From positions 9,400,001-9,464,000 of the forward strand of contig NC_087163.1 of NCBI RefSeq assembly GCF_035594125.1: a stretch of DNA of 64,000 nt. The letters run 5' to 3'. The stretch comes from Scylla paramamosain. Taxonomy: Eukaryota; Arthropoda; Malacostraca; Decapoda; Portunidae. Numbering within the stretch: position 1 is the stretch's first letter; each line of letters opens with the position of its first letter. The notes under the pieces were generated by a model, which did no database searches, had not been told where the DNA came from, and saw only the letters and a program-made list of their open reading frames with translations. The translations under genes and the position numbers were made by a program. Positions 11,396 to 21,986 of the stretch are shown piece by piece.

Positions 11396-12550
11396 TGTAG
11401 GAGATAATTGAACAAATTGAAGAGGTTTACAGGATTGGAAAGTACAATGAAAATGGAACAAGACCAATGAAAATAAGATTCATATCAGAATCAGCAGTGG
11501 AACATGTGTTACAAAGAACAGGAAAATGGCAAAAATAGAAGGAATGAGGGGAATATGGATAAAAAGAGACATGAATGAAGAAAAGAAAAGTAAACTGAAA
11601 GAGTTGAAAGTAGAGTTCCAGTCCAAAAAAATGAGATGAGAACACAGGAACAGGCAAGGAGATTAATTTGAAAAGTTGTTGACATGAAAGTGAGAAAATG
11701 GTGGCACAAAGATGCCAAGGAAGATCAAGCAGAAGCTTAAAAATTATGTATACAAATATAGATGGTTTGGTGTTCAGTGCATTGGAATTTAAAGACTACC
11801 TAAAGAATAATAAACCCAATGTGGTGTGTTTAATGGAAACCAAACTAAAAGAGGAAACAAAGATGAGATTTGCAAAGGAACTTTATAGCACATGGAGGAG
11901 AGACAGAAAAGGAAAGGAAAGAGGAGGAGTGGTGATATTAGTAAAAGAGGATATTGTTGTTGAGGAAGTAGAATATGGTGATAGAATGGCAGAAACTTTA
12001 AGTGTTGTGATTGAGATCAAAGGAAGTGAAAAAAGGAAAGTTATTGTGATATACATACCACCAAAAACTAATGCATGGGAGACCAATAGATATAAAACTA
12101 TGCAACTAGAAACAAAAATAGCATAGAGGAAATGATAAGGAAAAGTAACAAAGTAGGCAACTTCAATACTAAAGGAATTGACTGGGAGGAGATGGAAGTG
12201 AAAGAAACTGTCTGATCATGGAGCAAAGAACTTATGCAAACCATGATGGTGAGTACAATGAGACAATGGGTGAACGAGCCTACAAGATGCAGAGAAGAAC
12301 CATCACAGTTGGACTTAGTGTTTACAGAAATTCAGAAAGTAGACCAAGTATACATTGTCTGAGTCCACTGGGAAGAAGTGATCATGTGACAATAGAAATA
12401 GTGCTACATGAGGAAACAGTGTTGCACAGGAATGAACAGCATAGAAATGGGAGACAGAACAATGGTAAGGTGAACTTTGGAGAGGTTAATAAATTTTATG
12501 GAAAAATTAACCGGAAAGAGCTATTTGAAGGTAAAGTAGTGCAAGAAAAT
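11396..12550 (+). mobile_element. LINE-B copy 2, 5' half (ORF1 end and endonuclease)
   Basis: Plus strand. It opens inside the ORF1-like region (IEEVYRIGKYNENGTRPMKIRF) and carries the APE endonuclease start: 11.75 kb IMYTNIDGLVFSALEFKDYL (Asn motif), VVCLMETKLKEE (catalytic Glu), GGVVILVKEDIVVEEVEY and VIVIYIPPKTNAWETNRY. The GDFN and SDHVT segments are present in shifted frames near 12.15 and 12.38 kb. It is interrupted at 12550 by DIRS-1 and resumes at about 16612. The alignable junction is supported by the uninterrupted LINE-B sequence near 47.8 kb, where the same flanks are contiguous apart from about 10 bp. Confidence 0.87.
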
Positions 12551-12935
12551 TGATGAAGTACACAAGACTTACCGTAGGTCAGTTGAAATGTGCTTCTAAT
12601 TTTACTTCAGCAAGTCACATCTGCTCAAGGGAGCTTTCACATGAGATACGCTACATCACCCCGTACCAGCAGACTTTAAAGGGTACGACAATCCACATGA
12701 TAAAAATTTGCTCTATCAATACCGTGGTAAATGTTATTCATTGCACGTCATTCCATACCATTATGGGTGGGAGTGGAGGGCATGTGAAAGCTCCCTTCAG
12801 CAGATGTGATTTGCTTCGTAAAATTAGAAGCACATTTAAAACTGACCTACGGTAAGTCTTGTGTACTTCATCAATTTTACTTCGGCAAATCACTTTTCTG
12901 CTGAAGTACACTTTCCCATGAGGTTTTAAAGCCAT
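12551..12935. repeat. DIRS-1 right terminus and internal complementary region (ICR)
   Basis: The right end (12551-12645, starting TGATGAAGTACAC) is complementary to 12781-12873. The adjoining 12874-12935 (ATTTTACTTCGGCAAATCAC...) has no partner here, but its homologue in DIRS-2 is complementary to the DIRS-2 left end. An ICR made of juxtaposed complements of both ends is the template-switch device by which DIRS RNA is thought to yield circular DNA. Confidence 0.85.
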
Positions 12936-13088
12936 GTGGATGTTGTACATTAATATCATCATAATTCATATTTCTTCCATATTTATTTTAAAAATATTTG
13001 GTTAATTAGTTTTGAATAACATCTAATGTTTATTGAAAAATTGTTAACTGAGGACACCAATACTACTTAATGGAGCCTTGAACACTAA

Positions 13089-14240
13089 CTAAGCTAATAC
13101 TGCTTCTTGGAATTGATCTGTATCTTGGTTTATGGTTTTATCATAATATTTGGCAAATGTTGTCGCCCTAGCCCAGCCAGCCTTAGCCATGATGTGGGTC
13201 ACTGGAACAGCCATTGCCTTGGCCTTTGATGCCGCAGCTGGGCGGACACTTCCTGCAGTAAATTTTGTGGTGTCCACACCAGACATGTGAAGGATAGACT
13301 TGATTCACCGAGAAATTGTATCTTTAGAGGCATTTTTATGTGGTTTAATGAAACTGATGAGCAATTTGCTTTCATCTCCAGCATTACCTCTTATATGCTC
13401 AGTCCTACTGATATACATTTTTAAAGTTCCCATTACAGACAAATTTTTATCCTCTTCATAAGCTTTCACCTTGATAAACTGAATATTGAAGTTTGGTCTG
13501 CACTGTTTAATATTGCCTGCTAACCACATACATATAAAATCCTTGCCTATGATGATATCCTTCAAAAGTAACAAATGTAGAGTTTGCACTCTGGCTGCTT
13601 GTGTAAGTGCCAGCAACATTACTAATTTCAAAGTTAAATCTTTCAGGGAAAGAGAGTGTAAAGGGCTCATGCTCCTTAATTTTTCTAAAACTGGCTTGAC
13701 ATCCCAAGTTTCAATATACCTGGGTTTAGTTGGGCATAAATTGAATACTCCCTTTAACAACCTGATGACCAGTGGATGGTCACCTGCCCTGTGGCCATCC
13801 ACCACTATCCCTAGTGAGGAGAGAGCTGCCCTTGCAGTGTTGATGCACTTGTATTCGACACCTCTGTGAAAAGTTTCAGATAAGAAATTGATGATTCGTT
13901 CTACATTGGGATTAAAGAGATCAATTTTTTTTTTAATATGTGGTCTGTATTGCTTTTCTGTTCCTGGTTTCCAGGATGCCATGATAAGGGCTATACCTGC
14001 TTCAGAAATTCCTTGCTTTCGCATTCTTTTCCTGACAGCAAACAAGCCATCAGTCTTGTGTGTTTCATGATGGGGTGTTCCTCTGAGGACAGCGGCAGCC
14101 ATAACGCGTTCTTCTTCCTCGTTATGAGGCGAGATTCCCTGATGAGCATGCTGACTAACATTCCCATCCAAGGCTGGGTTGTCCATAGTGGCACGACCAT
14201 CCATCCTTGTGCCTTTTCTGCCGGAACCTTCTTCAGACAC
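13089..14240 (-). pseudogene. DIRS-1 tyrosine recombinase, one in-frame stop
   Basis: The enzyme would integrate the circular cDNA by site-specific recombination. The frame runs from about 14240 to 13089 on the minus strand (about 383 residues). A single TGA at 13305-13307 replaces the Trp codon present in DIRS-2 (VARWIQTV versus ISR-stop-IKS). Visible landmarks: LALTQAARVQTLHLLLLKDI (box I Arg), AGSVRPAAASKAKAMAVPV (box II region) and FAKYYDKT (nucleophile Tyr). Where the usual box II is His-x-x-Arg, this copy reads Gly-Ser-Val-Arg. The 5' part overlaps the RNase H coding end in a different frame over about 250 bp, as in known DIRS elements. Nearly intact, so relatively young. Confidence 0.88.
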
Positions 14241-15787
14241 CTGGCAATCAAGGAAAATGGTGGAAACATGTAAATCAACTCAAACTGTGCCCAGTGTATG
14301 GAAAATGTATCAAAGTGTTCAGCTTCAGGGTCTGGTTTCCATGAACAAAACCGTTTCACCTGTTTGTTTAGCCTGGATACGAATAAGTCAATGCTTGGGA
14401 GTCCGAAAATTTTGCAAATATCCCCAAAAATGTTTTCATCCAGTTTCCACGCATGTTTGTCATCAAATTTGCAAGATGCCATGTTGGCCAAGACGTTTGC
14501 TTTACCTGGTATATGAGAACATATAATCCATGCTTTGTGCTCTACACACCATTCCCATATGTCAATGCAGATATCATTACAGATATCCGATTTTATGCCA
14601 CCCATTTCATTAACATAGCTCACTGCTGTGGTATTGTCACAAAATATTTTAACGTTCCCCTGAATTTGCTGTTCAAATGATTTCAAGGAAAGAAGGATGG
14701 CTTTGAGTTCCAGTGCATTAATATGTAACTCTTTTTCTGCTGGCAACCACCTGGCATTTGGCATTTGGTGGTTAAGGAAGCAGCCCCAACCTAAGCTTGA
14801 AGCATCGGTGTACAGCTCAATGTCAGTACCTGTCCTGAAAATTTTCCTGTTTTCACCTGCCACATGCTTAACCCACCAATGCAAATCTTTTTTCATTTCA
14901 TCTGTGATTTCCATCCGCTTCTTAAAGTTGCCTCTTTCTTTAGCTAAAGCAGCAATTTTTGCCCTTTCCAACTTTCTGTAATGTAACTTACCCATTTCAA
15001 CCGCTGGGATGGCAGCGATCAAAATGCCAATTACTCTAGCAACTTCCCTGATTTTGTCTTTCTTTTTGTTCAGTAATTGTCGACAACTATCCACAAGGCT
15101 AAGGATTCTGCGCTCTGGTAGCGTAACTGTCATGGTCTCTGAGTTGATGATATTACCCAAATATTCAATTCTTTTGGTGGGTTGTAACACAGACTTTTCT
15201 ACATTGATGCAGAAACCCATTCTGCTTAAGACCTGCATTGTGCTTTGAGTGCATTCCTCGCAACCTAACCATGAACGGTTGCATATGAGAGTGTCATCAA
15301 TAAAGCTGGTGATAGTGTATCCCTTCTCTCTCAACATAGCAAAGATGGGTTTTATTAGTTTAGTAAAGAGCCGTGGGCCCTCAGAAATACCATTGGGAAG
15401 GCATGTGAACTGCTAAATTTTCCCCTGCCATTTAAAACAAAGATGTTTTTGTTGCTCATCTGCTATCTTTACGGAGTAGTAAGCATGCCATAAATCAACT
15501 GAGGCCATGTAGTCATTATGATTGATGAGCCTAATTGCCTGCTCAGAGTTTTCCATCTTAAAATGCTTATATGGAATATGCTTGTTTAGCTTCTCTAAAT
15601 TAAGGACCAATCTATATTCACCATTCTTTTTCTTCCTCAGAAAAATAGGGGATAGAATCTGCTCATGCTGTCTATGAGTTTCTGTGATTACTTTAAGCTC
15701 GAGCAGTTTATTAATTTCCTGAGATAAAATTCTTTGTTCTTCAATGGAAAAACACATATTCCATTTCATCATGAAATAAATGTTCAA
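13991..15787 (-). pseudogene. DIRS-1 reverse transcriptase-RNase H, one in-frame stop
   Basis: Minus strand. RT landmarks: SPIFLRKKKNGEYRLVLNLE, MASVDLWHAYYSVKIADEQQ (first catalytic Asp), FTCLPNGISEGPRLFTKLIK and the FIDDTLI box. RNase H landmarks: LYTDASSLGWG (Asp), HINALELKAI (Glu), VKIFCDNTTAVSYVNEMGG (Asp) and ICSHIPGKANVLANMAS. A DIRS-typical tail follows: PSIDLFVSRLN...FCSWKPDPEAEHFDTFS...YMFPPFSLIARCL. The only stop in the main frame is TAG at 15413-15415, where DIRS-2 has Tyr (GKIYQFTC). A one-base T-run change near 15746 shifts the upstream N-terminal part, which continues to about 15916 (ANCHLDIDVANIEHLF). All four RNase H catalytic positions look intact. Confidence 0.88.
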
Positions 15788-15916
15788 TGTTGGCTACATC
15801 AATATCAAGATGACAGTTTGCAACAATATCTAAAATATATGGATCACTCGTGATCTTATGCCATTCCTGCACAAACTTATGCAGTCTACCTGCTTCAAAT
15901 TTGTGGCTTACCTGAG

Positions 15917-16611
15917 TTATTGCTGGGGATTGTTTCCCTGGCCCCGGGCGTTTTTTGGCTCAGTGTCCTGCCTGGAGAAGGACTGCCTTGTGAGGCCACC
16001 CCTGCGGGGCCCGTAAGGGTGGAATGGGGACGAGAAGCCCTTGTAAGGCATTCTCCCTAAGAAGCCTCTTGGTCTTGTTCCACCGAAACTGCCAGCTGCC
16101 GATTTCCATGTTGGGAAAGGTTTCTTCGGCGCGAACTTGTTCCTGAGCTTTTCAGACTCCTCAATCTGTCTTGCTGACTGCGAGACATCGTCACCAAATA
16201 GATACCGCGTCATGGGTACCTTATTTGAGCACAAGTGAGTGTATTTGGGATTAATTTCCTGCTTGATGATGAATCGCCTGGCCAAGTTATAACGGTGGTT
16301 GGCGTTCCCAAGTAATGCAAGAGCTCCATTTAGCATACCCACTTCCTGGGCAACCCCTGCGTGACCCTCATCTTGTGCAATTTTGTCTAGAGTGGTGAGC
16401 GACTTTATGATGATAGTGGCAGCCATCAGAATGTCATTGCTGACCTCTCTCATATGAGAATCAGTCTTTTTCGCCTCAACCTTGAGAGCATCAAATATCT
16501 GAGCGTTGCAGATGACAGGGGTTAAAGCAGGGCAGTTGCCGGGCCTCTTGGTAGCCTCGTCCTCCACCATCTGCTTGTATTCTTCTTCACGCATGCCGTG
16601 GTCAAATAAGT
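15917..16611 (-). pseudogene. DIRS-1 gag-like ORF1, N-terminally truncated
   Basis: Minus-strand frame of about 230 residues, homologous along its length to the DIRS-2 frame at 25314-26192. Conserved blocks: EEEYKQMVEDEATKRPGNCP, EVGMLNGALALLGNANHRYN, CSNKVPMTRYLFGDDVSQSA, RQIEESEKLRNKFAPKKPF. An Arg/Gly/Phe-rich basic tail (RGFLGRMPYKGFSSPFHPYG) is likely to bind nucleic acid. It has no domain I can name beyond position and homology. The first residues (MLKNIYL) come from flanking LINE-B, so the apparent start is artificial. The frame ends just upstream of the RT frame. Confidence 0.8.
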
Positions 16612-18593
16612 AAATATTTTTGAGCAAGTATAGAGAGAGGGTGCAACAGTTTGTGCCAAGTTATAAAGTGAAAATTGGGAAGCATGAATGGTATGATACA
16701 AGGTGTGTAGAAGCAAAAAAGAAAAAAGGACAGAGTATAGAAGAAAATTATAAGAAAACTGAACAGAAATAATAGGGAAAATACAGAATGGCAAGGAATG
16801 AATATGGTATGATAAAAAGAGAAGAAAGAAATTTTGAAAGTGACATAGTAAGAAAGTGCAAGGAAGAGCCTATACTTTTCTACAGATACGTAAATGGAAA
16901 AATGAAACATAGAGGTGACATAAACAAGTTAAAAAGAGAAGGAAGAATTTATGAAACTACTAAGGAGATGACTGAACTGATGAATGAGTTTTTTTATCTA
17001 TGTTTACAAAGAAAACCAACTTTGTGGCACTGTGGTATCACAGGATGAGGGAATACAGGAGATACAAATAAAGAGACAAAGAAATCAAGAAGCTGCTAGA
17101 AAAGCTGGATGTTAAAAAAGCTATGGGACCAGATCAAGTAAATGGATGGATATTAAAAAAATGCAGAGAACAAATGGAGGAACCTATATGTGATGTAATT
17201 AAGAGCTCTGTGAGAGAAGGAAAAGTACTAAGGAAATGAAAAGGAGCTAACAGTCCCAATATATAAAGGAGGAAATAAAATAGAACCATTAAATTACAGA
17301 CCAGTGTCACTAACAAGTATTGTAATCAAGCTTTGTGAAATAGTAATTAAAGATAGATGGTCCAATATTTAGGAGATGAAAAGATAATTGCTGAAAAGCA
17401 ATTTGGATTCAGGAAAGGGAGATCCTGTGTCACAAATCTACTGAACTTTTATATGAGAGTAATAGATGGAGTGCAAGACGGACAGATGGATCTCAAAAAA
17501 AAGCATTTGATAAAGTTTCCAACAAAAGTCTTAAGTGGAAGCTAGAGGATGGAGGAGGACTAAAGGGAGCAACATTGAGATGGATGGAGGATTATTTACA
17601 AGAGAGAGAAATGAGAACAATAATCAGACACTAATTCAAGTTGGCGGTAAGTGAGAAGTGGGGTACCGTGGGGATCAGTGTTGGCACCTGTTATGTTTCA
17701 AATATATGTAAATGATGTGACAGAGGATCTAAATAATTATATAAACATTTTTGCTGATGATGCAAAAATAATGAAAATAATAAAGGATGAAAATGACTGC
17801 AAGAAGTTACAAAAGGATATTGACAAGATACATGCATGAAGCCAAAGATGGAAACTAGATTTTAATGCCAGAAATGTTGGAAATAGGAAATAGTAAAAAG
17901 AAACCTTTGTGGAATTACAGAATGGGAAGAGAAATAATATCTAAAACTAATGAAAAATATTTTGTGAGTAATGATCCTGAAAGGCACATAAACAGAATAT
18001 TCAGCTATACATATAGCTTATTAACAAACATTAGGGTGGCATTTAACTATTTAGATAGATAAATGATGAAGAAAATTATAACAAGCATGATATGACCTAA
18101 ATTGGAATGTGCAGCAGTTGTTTGGGCTCCACATAGAAAAAAAGATATGCGGGAACTCAAAAGAATAAAGAGGATAGTGACAAAGATGGTACCAGAATTG
18201 AAAGACTTAAGCTATGAAGAAAGACTTGAAGAGATGAGACTACCAACACTACAAGAGAGAAGAGAAATAGGAGTCCTGATAAGAATGTACAAATTAGTAA
18301 ACAATATAGAAAGAATAGACAGAAATGACTTGGTACCACAGATGGAGGAAGGAGAGAGACAGACAAGGAGTCATGGGAAGAAAATAAAGAGTGGATGTTT
18401 GAGTGACATAAAAAAATACAGCTTCCTGGAACAGTTTGAAGGAAGACATGGTTGTGGCAAACAGTGTACACATGTTTAAAGAGAAACTGGATAAATATGG
18501 TTATGGAGACAGGACAAAATGAGCTTTGGTTTGTGCCCTGTACATTACAGCTACAGGACAAAATGAGCTTTGGTTTGTGCCCTGTACATTACA
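16612..18593 (+). pseudogene. LINE-B copy 2, 3' half: reverse transcriptase, broken
   Basis: The continuation of the LINE-B copy split by DIRS-1. Plus-strand translation in several frames shows: NEYGMIKREERNFESDIVRK; KKAMGPDQVNGWILKKC (RT entry, about 17.1 kb); LNYRPVSLTSIVIKLCEIVI; QFGFRKGRSCVTNLLNFY; SGVPWGSVLAPVMFQIYVND; the catalytic INIFADDAKIMKII (about 17.75 kb); and a C-terminal thumb/tail with ECAAVVWAPHRKKDMRELKR and DLSYEERLEEMRLPTLQERR. Multiple stops and frameshifts. A short duplication of GACAAAATGAGCTTTGG...TACAGCTA lies at about 18512-18598, just before the tail. Confidence 0.85.
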
Positions 18594-18616
18594 GCTAGGT
18601 AAATACAACTAGGTAA

Positions 18617-18700
<84 letters not shown>

Positions 18701-18716
18701 ACACACACACACATGG
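18594..18716. repeat. LINE-B copy 2 3' tail: ACTAGGTAAATAC plus (AC)n
   Basis: CTAGGTAAATACAACTAGGTAAATAC followed by about 48 AC units with one GACA interruption. It is the 3' terminus of the LINE. The next LINE-B copy begins directly after it. Confidence 0.92.
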
Positions 18717-18959
18717 TGGACAGAGAAGTCAACGCAAACAGGCGCTCCTAAAAATCTAGCCATCTACGTCGCTGAGAGCTGCCCTAGTGGAAATACAGAG
18801 ATGAGAGTTCACATTGGTTTTACTCGTTGCTGTCCTGTCTCCAAAAAGTATTTTGTAGAAAGCACTACTTTGGTCCCCACTATGTTGTTTACACCAATGG
18901 GGACCGTTCCGAAGGCAAGACAGAGACTTCTCAGGATTTAGGGAAGAGGACCAAAGGGT

Positions 18960-19610
18960 TGGAGAAGCAATGATGAGGAGAACTATCACACTGGAAACTG
19001 AAATGAAGGAAATGAAGGATAGATTTGACAAAATGGAGAAGATGGTTGAAACTTTGATCACTGAGAAGGGTGTGTAGAAAGGTGCATACGGCGGCCTACA
19101 TAAAAAAACTAACGTTATATGAAAAAAATCAATGGGATATGAAGTTAAACATAAAACAGAAAAAATTGGAAGAAAGAACAAGAGGAAGAAAAGATCGATT
19201 TTAGGAAAATTGTGGAGGAACAAACCAAGGCAAACGACACAAAGCTAACAGAAAAGTTGTTCAAGTTATAAAACAGAAAGAAAACTTGTTGAGAGACACT
19301 GTGGATAAGAAAAAAACTGTGGTGGTATTTGGCCTGAAGGAAGAGTGTATATCTCAGAGAACTGAAAGAGAAAAGAAGGAAAAGAGTTGTGTGGAAAAAT
19401 TAGTGGAGACATTACAAGAAGAAAAAGAGCTGACTGGAGAGATTGAAAAAATTAAAAGATTGGATAGATATGTTGAGGGTGGACATCGTCCTATGAAAAT
19501 AAGGTTTAGGTCACAGGTGGCAGCTGAGGAAACACTGAGTAAATCCTGGAAACTGGCCAAGGTGGAAGAATACAAACAAGTGTGGATAAAAAAAAGATAG
19601 GACCAGAGAA
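18960..19610 (+). pseudogene. LINE-B copy 3 ORF1-like region (coiled coil plus nucleic-acid-binding-like segment)
   Basis: The first part (about 18.97-19.27 kb) is rich in Glu/Lys heptads (TLETEMKEMKDRFDKMEKMV), predicting a coiled coil, but contains stops. The second, open part (19286-19600) has VVVFGLKEE, IKRLDRY and RPMKIRFRSQVAAEETLSKSWKLAK. The arrangement of a hydrophobic VVVFGL strand and a later RPMKIRF strand resembles the RRM-like ORF1 domains of LINEs; that resemblance is inference. The homologous region is present in the copies at 44.0-44.4 kb (VVVFGVKEK, RPMKIRFMSQ) and 54.2-55.0 kb (MIFGLEESE, RPLKIKLKSQ). Confidence 0.65.
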
Positions 19611-19741
19611 GAGAGATATACTAAGAAAAGAAGCAAATGAAAAAAAAAATGGAAAACTATCAGAAGTAGAGAAAAAACAGTTCTTTTGGAGGGTCATGGA
19701 CATGAGGTTGTGAAAGTGGTACAGGAGGGAAGTAAATGCAG

Positions 19742-20430
19742 AATGGGAAGACTAAAAGTAGCATACATGAACATAAATGGACTAATGTCAGCAGTGTTGG
19801 AACTAGAAGACTATTTAAAAGAGGAGAAATTGGACATCATGGGAATCGTTGAAACTAAATTGGCAAGCGAAGGGGATACATTAAATATTGGTGAAGGAAA
19901 ATACAACCTCCGGAAGAGAAATAGAAAGAATAAACGGGGAGGTGTGATGCTTCTAGTTAGGAAGGATTTATTACTGGAATCTGTCACATATGGGGTGGAG
20001 GAGGTAGAAGTATTGAAAATAAGCTTAAGACAGAATATGGGAAGATACCGTAACGTTGTGGTGACTTACGTTCCCACCATTCCAACTCTAAGAGAGAGGA
20101 TGAATATAAGAAAATGCCTGAGGACACAAGGACATGTTTGGCAGAGCTGCTTGAGGAGAATGACGATATACTCATGATGGGGGACTTTAACTGTAAAGAG
20201 GTATCTTGGGAGAATTGGACCACAGAAGGCAGTGAGTCATCATAGGGAAACAAGCTACTAGCCTGGCTATTGAAAATTTCCTGACACAATGGGTTACAGA
20301 TGACACAAGATTTAGGGGAAATGAAGCACCTTCAAGGCTCGATCTAATTTTCACCAAGGAACAAGAAATAGTAGAAGACCTTAAATACATAAACCCAATA
20401 GGAAAAAGTGATCATGTGCTGATTCAGTTC
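19742..20430 (+). pseudogene. LINE-B copy 3 APE-like endonuclease
   Basis: Nicks the target for reverse transcription. Plus-strand motifs in order: RLKVAYMNINGLMSAVLELE (Asn), DIMGIVETKLASEG (Glu), RGGVMLLVRKDLLLESVTYG, VVVTYVPTIP, ILMMGDFNCKEVSWENW (Asp/Asn), SRLDLIFTKEQEI (Asp) and GKSDHVLIQF (Asp-His). The middle is split by frameshifts near 20.1 kb and a stop near 20.24 kb. All catalytic motifs remain recognisable, so decay is modest. Confidence 0.85.
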
Positions 20431-20439
20431 TCAGTTATG

Positions 20440-21986
20440 GATAATAATCTCAGTATAAGAAAAGAGGACCACAGAAGAGAATGGCTAAACTACAGCGAGA
20501 CTAACTTTAGACAACTTTGGAAGTATTTCAGCGAAGTGAATTGGAACATAGTTATTCAAAAGGAGAACATAGAGGAAAAGTGGACAGCTTTCCTGGACAT
20601 TTATAATAAGGGAGTAGAGAAATGGGTACCCAAAAGATCAACAGAGAACCTTTTCAAAAAATGATTGGTACAATAGATGTGCAACAGCTAGATTGGAGAG
20701 AGAAAAAGCATGGAAGAAGTGGAAGAAAAACAAGAGACTGGACCTGTGGAACAATTATATAAGGAAGAGGAACAAATTTTTTCAGAAAAATTCTGAAAAA
20801 AATGTTGTAGATAAATATAAAGACCAACCAAAATTATTTTATAAATTCATCAATGGAAAATTAAAGAGTAAAGATGAAATGAGCATGGTAAAAGCTGGAG
20901 AAGAGATGGTGGAAGACCCAAAAGAGGTGGCTGAAGTGTTTAACAGATACTTACACTCTGTGTTTACTGAGGAAAATTATTTCAGAGGTAAGAGGACAGT
21001 GTTAGAAAAAGAGACCGACCTAAAGGAGATTAAAACATCAGTAGAAGAAGTAAAGAATATGTTGGAAGACCTGGATGTAAGGAAAGAAATGGGTCCTGAT
21101 GGTGTATTGAGTTGGATTTTAAAAGAGTGTAGCTCACAGTTCGTCTCAGCGCTGCACTGTATAATTAGCACTACCCTGGTAAAAGGTAGAGTACCCATAG
21201 ATTGGAAATGGGCGGATATTACCCCAATTCACAAGACCAGAAGTAAAGAAGATCCATTAAATTATAGACCTGTATCGCTCACAAGTGTGGTGGCGAAGAT
21301 TTGTGAAAAGATCATCGAGAACAGATGAGTGAAATACCTAGAAGACAACAAGGTGATAACAGAGAAACAGTTTGGCTTCAGAAAAGGAAGATCTTGTGTT
21401 ACGAATTTGATAAGTTTCTACTCAAGAGTAATAGATATAGTGCAAGAGAGAGATGGATGGGCCAGCTGCATATACTTAGATCTGAGAAAAGCATTTGATA
21501 AAGTTCCGCACAGAAGACTAATATGGAAATTGGTAAAAATTGGAGGACTCGGTGGATCACTGTTAAAGTGGATGACTGACTTTTTGACAAACAGAGAAAT
21601 GAGGGCAGTAATTAAAGGCAGCAGGTCGAACTAGAGAATGGTAATAAGTGGAGTCCCGCAAGGTTCAGTACTTGCACCTATTATGTTCACAGTTTATGTA
21701 AATGATATAACAGAAGGTGTAGAAAATTACATGAACCTTTTTGCTGATGACGCTAAGATTATGAGGAAAGTAACAAATGAAGAGGACTGCAGTGCTTTAA
21801 ATCAGGACTTAATTAAGATTAATGAATGGTCATTGAGGTGGAACATGGAGTTTAATGCTAAAAAATGTAGTGTGATGAGGTTTGGAAAAAGTATGAGAAG
21901 ACCAGTTGGCAACTATTACTTAGGGAATGAGGAAATCTCTATAAGAACAGAAGAAAAAGACCTAGGAGTAATTATTACTGATAATT
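20440..21986 (+). pseudogene. LINE-B copy 3 reverse transcriptase, broken
   Basis: Three near-contiguous frames. 20693-21328 has MGPDGVLSWILKECSSQF, VPIDWKWADITPIHKTRSKE and LNYRPVSLTSVVAKICEKII. 21329-21634 has KQFGFRKGRSCVTNLISFYS and CIYLDLRKAFDKVPHRRLIW with the first catalytic Asp. 21638-21988 has [32 protein letters not shown] and WNMEFNAKKCSVMRFGKSMR. The breaks between them are single nonsense codons (TGA after IIENR, TAG after GSRSN) in the same reading sense, so this RT is one of the better preserved in the window. It is disrupted by DIRS-2. Confidence 0.88.

Larger units (their letters stand above)
12551..16611 (-). mobile_element. DIRS-1: DIRS-like tyrosine-recombinase retrotransposon, left end missing
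   Basis: Minus strand, about 4.06 kb. Order in element orientation: gag-like frame (16.6-15.9 kb), reverse transcriptase plus RNase H (15.8-14.0 kb), tyrosine recombinase (14.24-13.09 kb) overlapping the RNase H end in another frame, internal complementary region (12935-12781) and right terminus (12551). Overlapping pol/recombinase frames, split complementary repeats and absence of LTRs or a DDE integrase are the DIRS hallmarks. The gag frame starts abruptly at FDHGMREEEYKQ, where DIRS-2 has about 75 more residues, so the left end is deleted. It is inserted within LINE-B copy 2. Confidence 0.9.
18717..21986 (+). mobile_element. LINE-B copy 3, 5' UTR through RT palm, interrupted by DIRS-2
   Basis: The longest plus-strand LINE-B copy. 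It has a 5' region, a coiled-coil/RRM-like ORF1 part, APE endonuclease and RT up to the residues after the FADD box (KDLGVIITDN), where DIRS-2 is inserted at 21986/21987. It resumes at 26651 with LSFGKHMNKIIGETY, which continues the same protein block (compare HISKITGETYNLLRRIR in the copy at 51.0-55.0 kb). Its 3' tail lies at about 27240-27268. Confidence 0.88.

Noticed and set aside
13486..15248. Plus-strand frames opposite DIRS-1 (for example 13486-13869 and 13938-14526)
   Set aside because: Antisense shadows of the recombinase and RNase H frames; the minus strand carries the family motifs.
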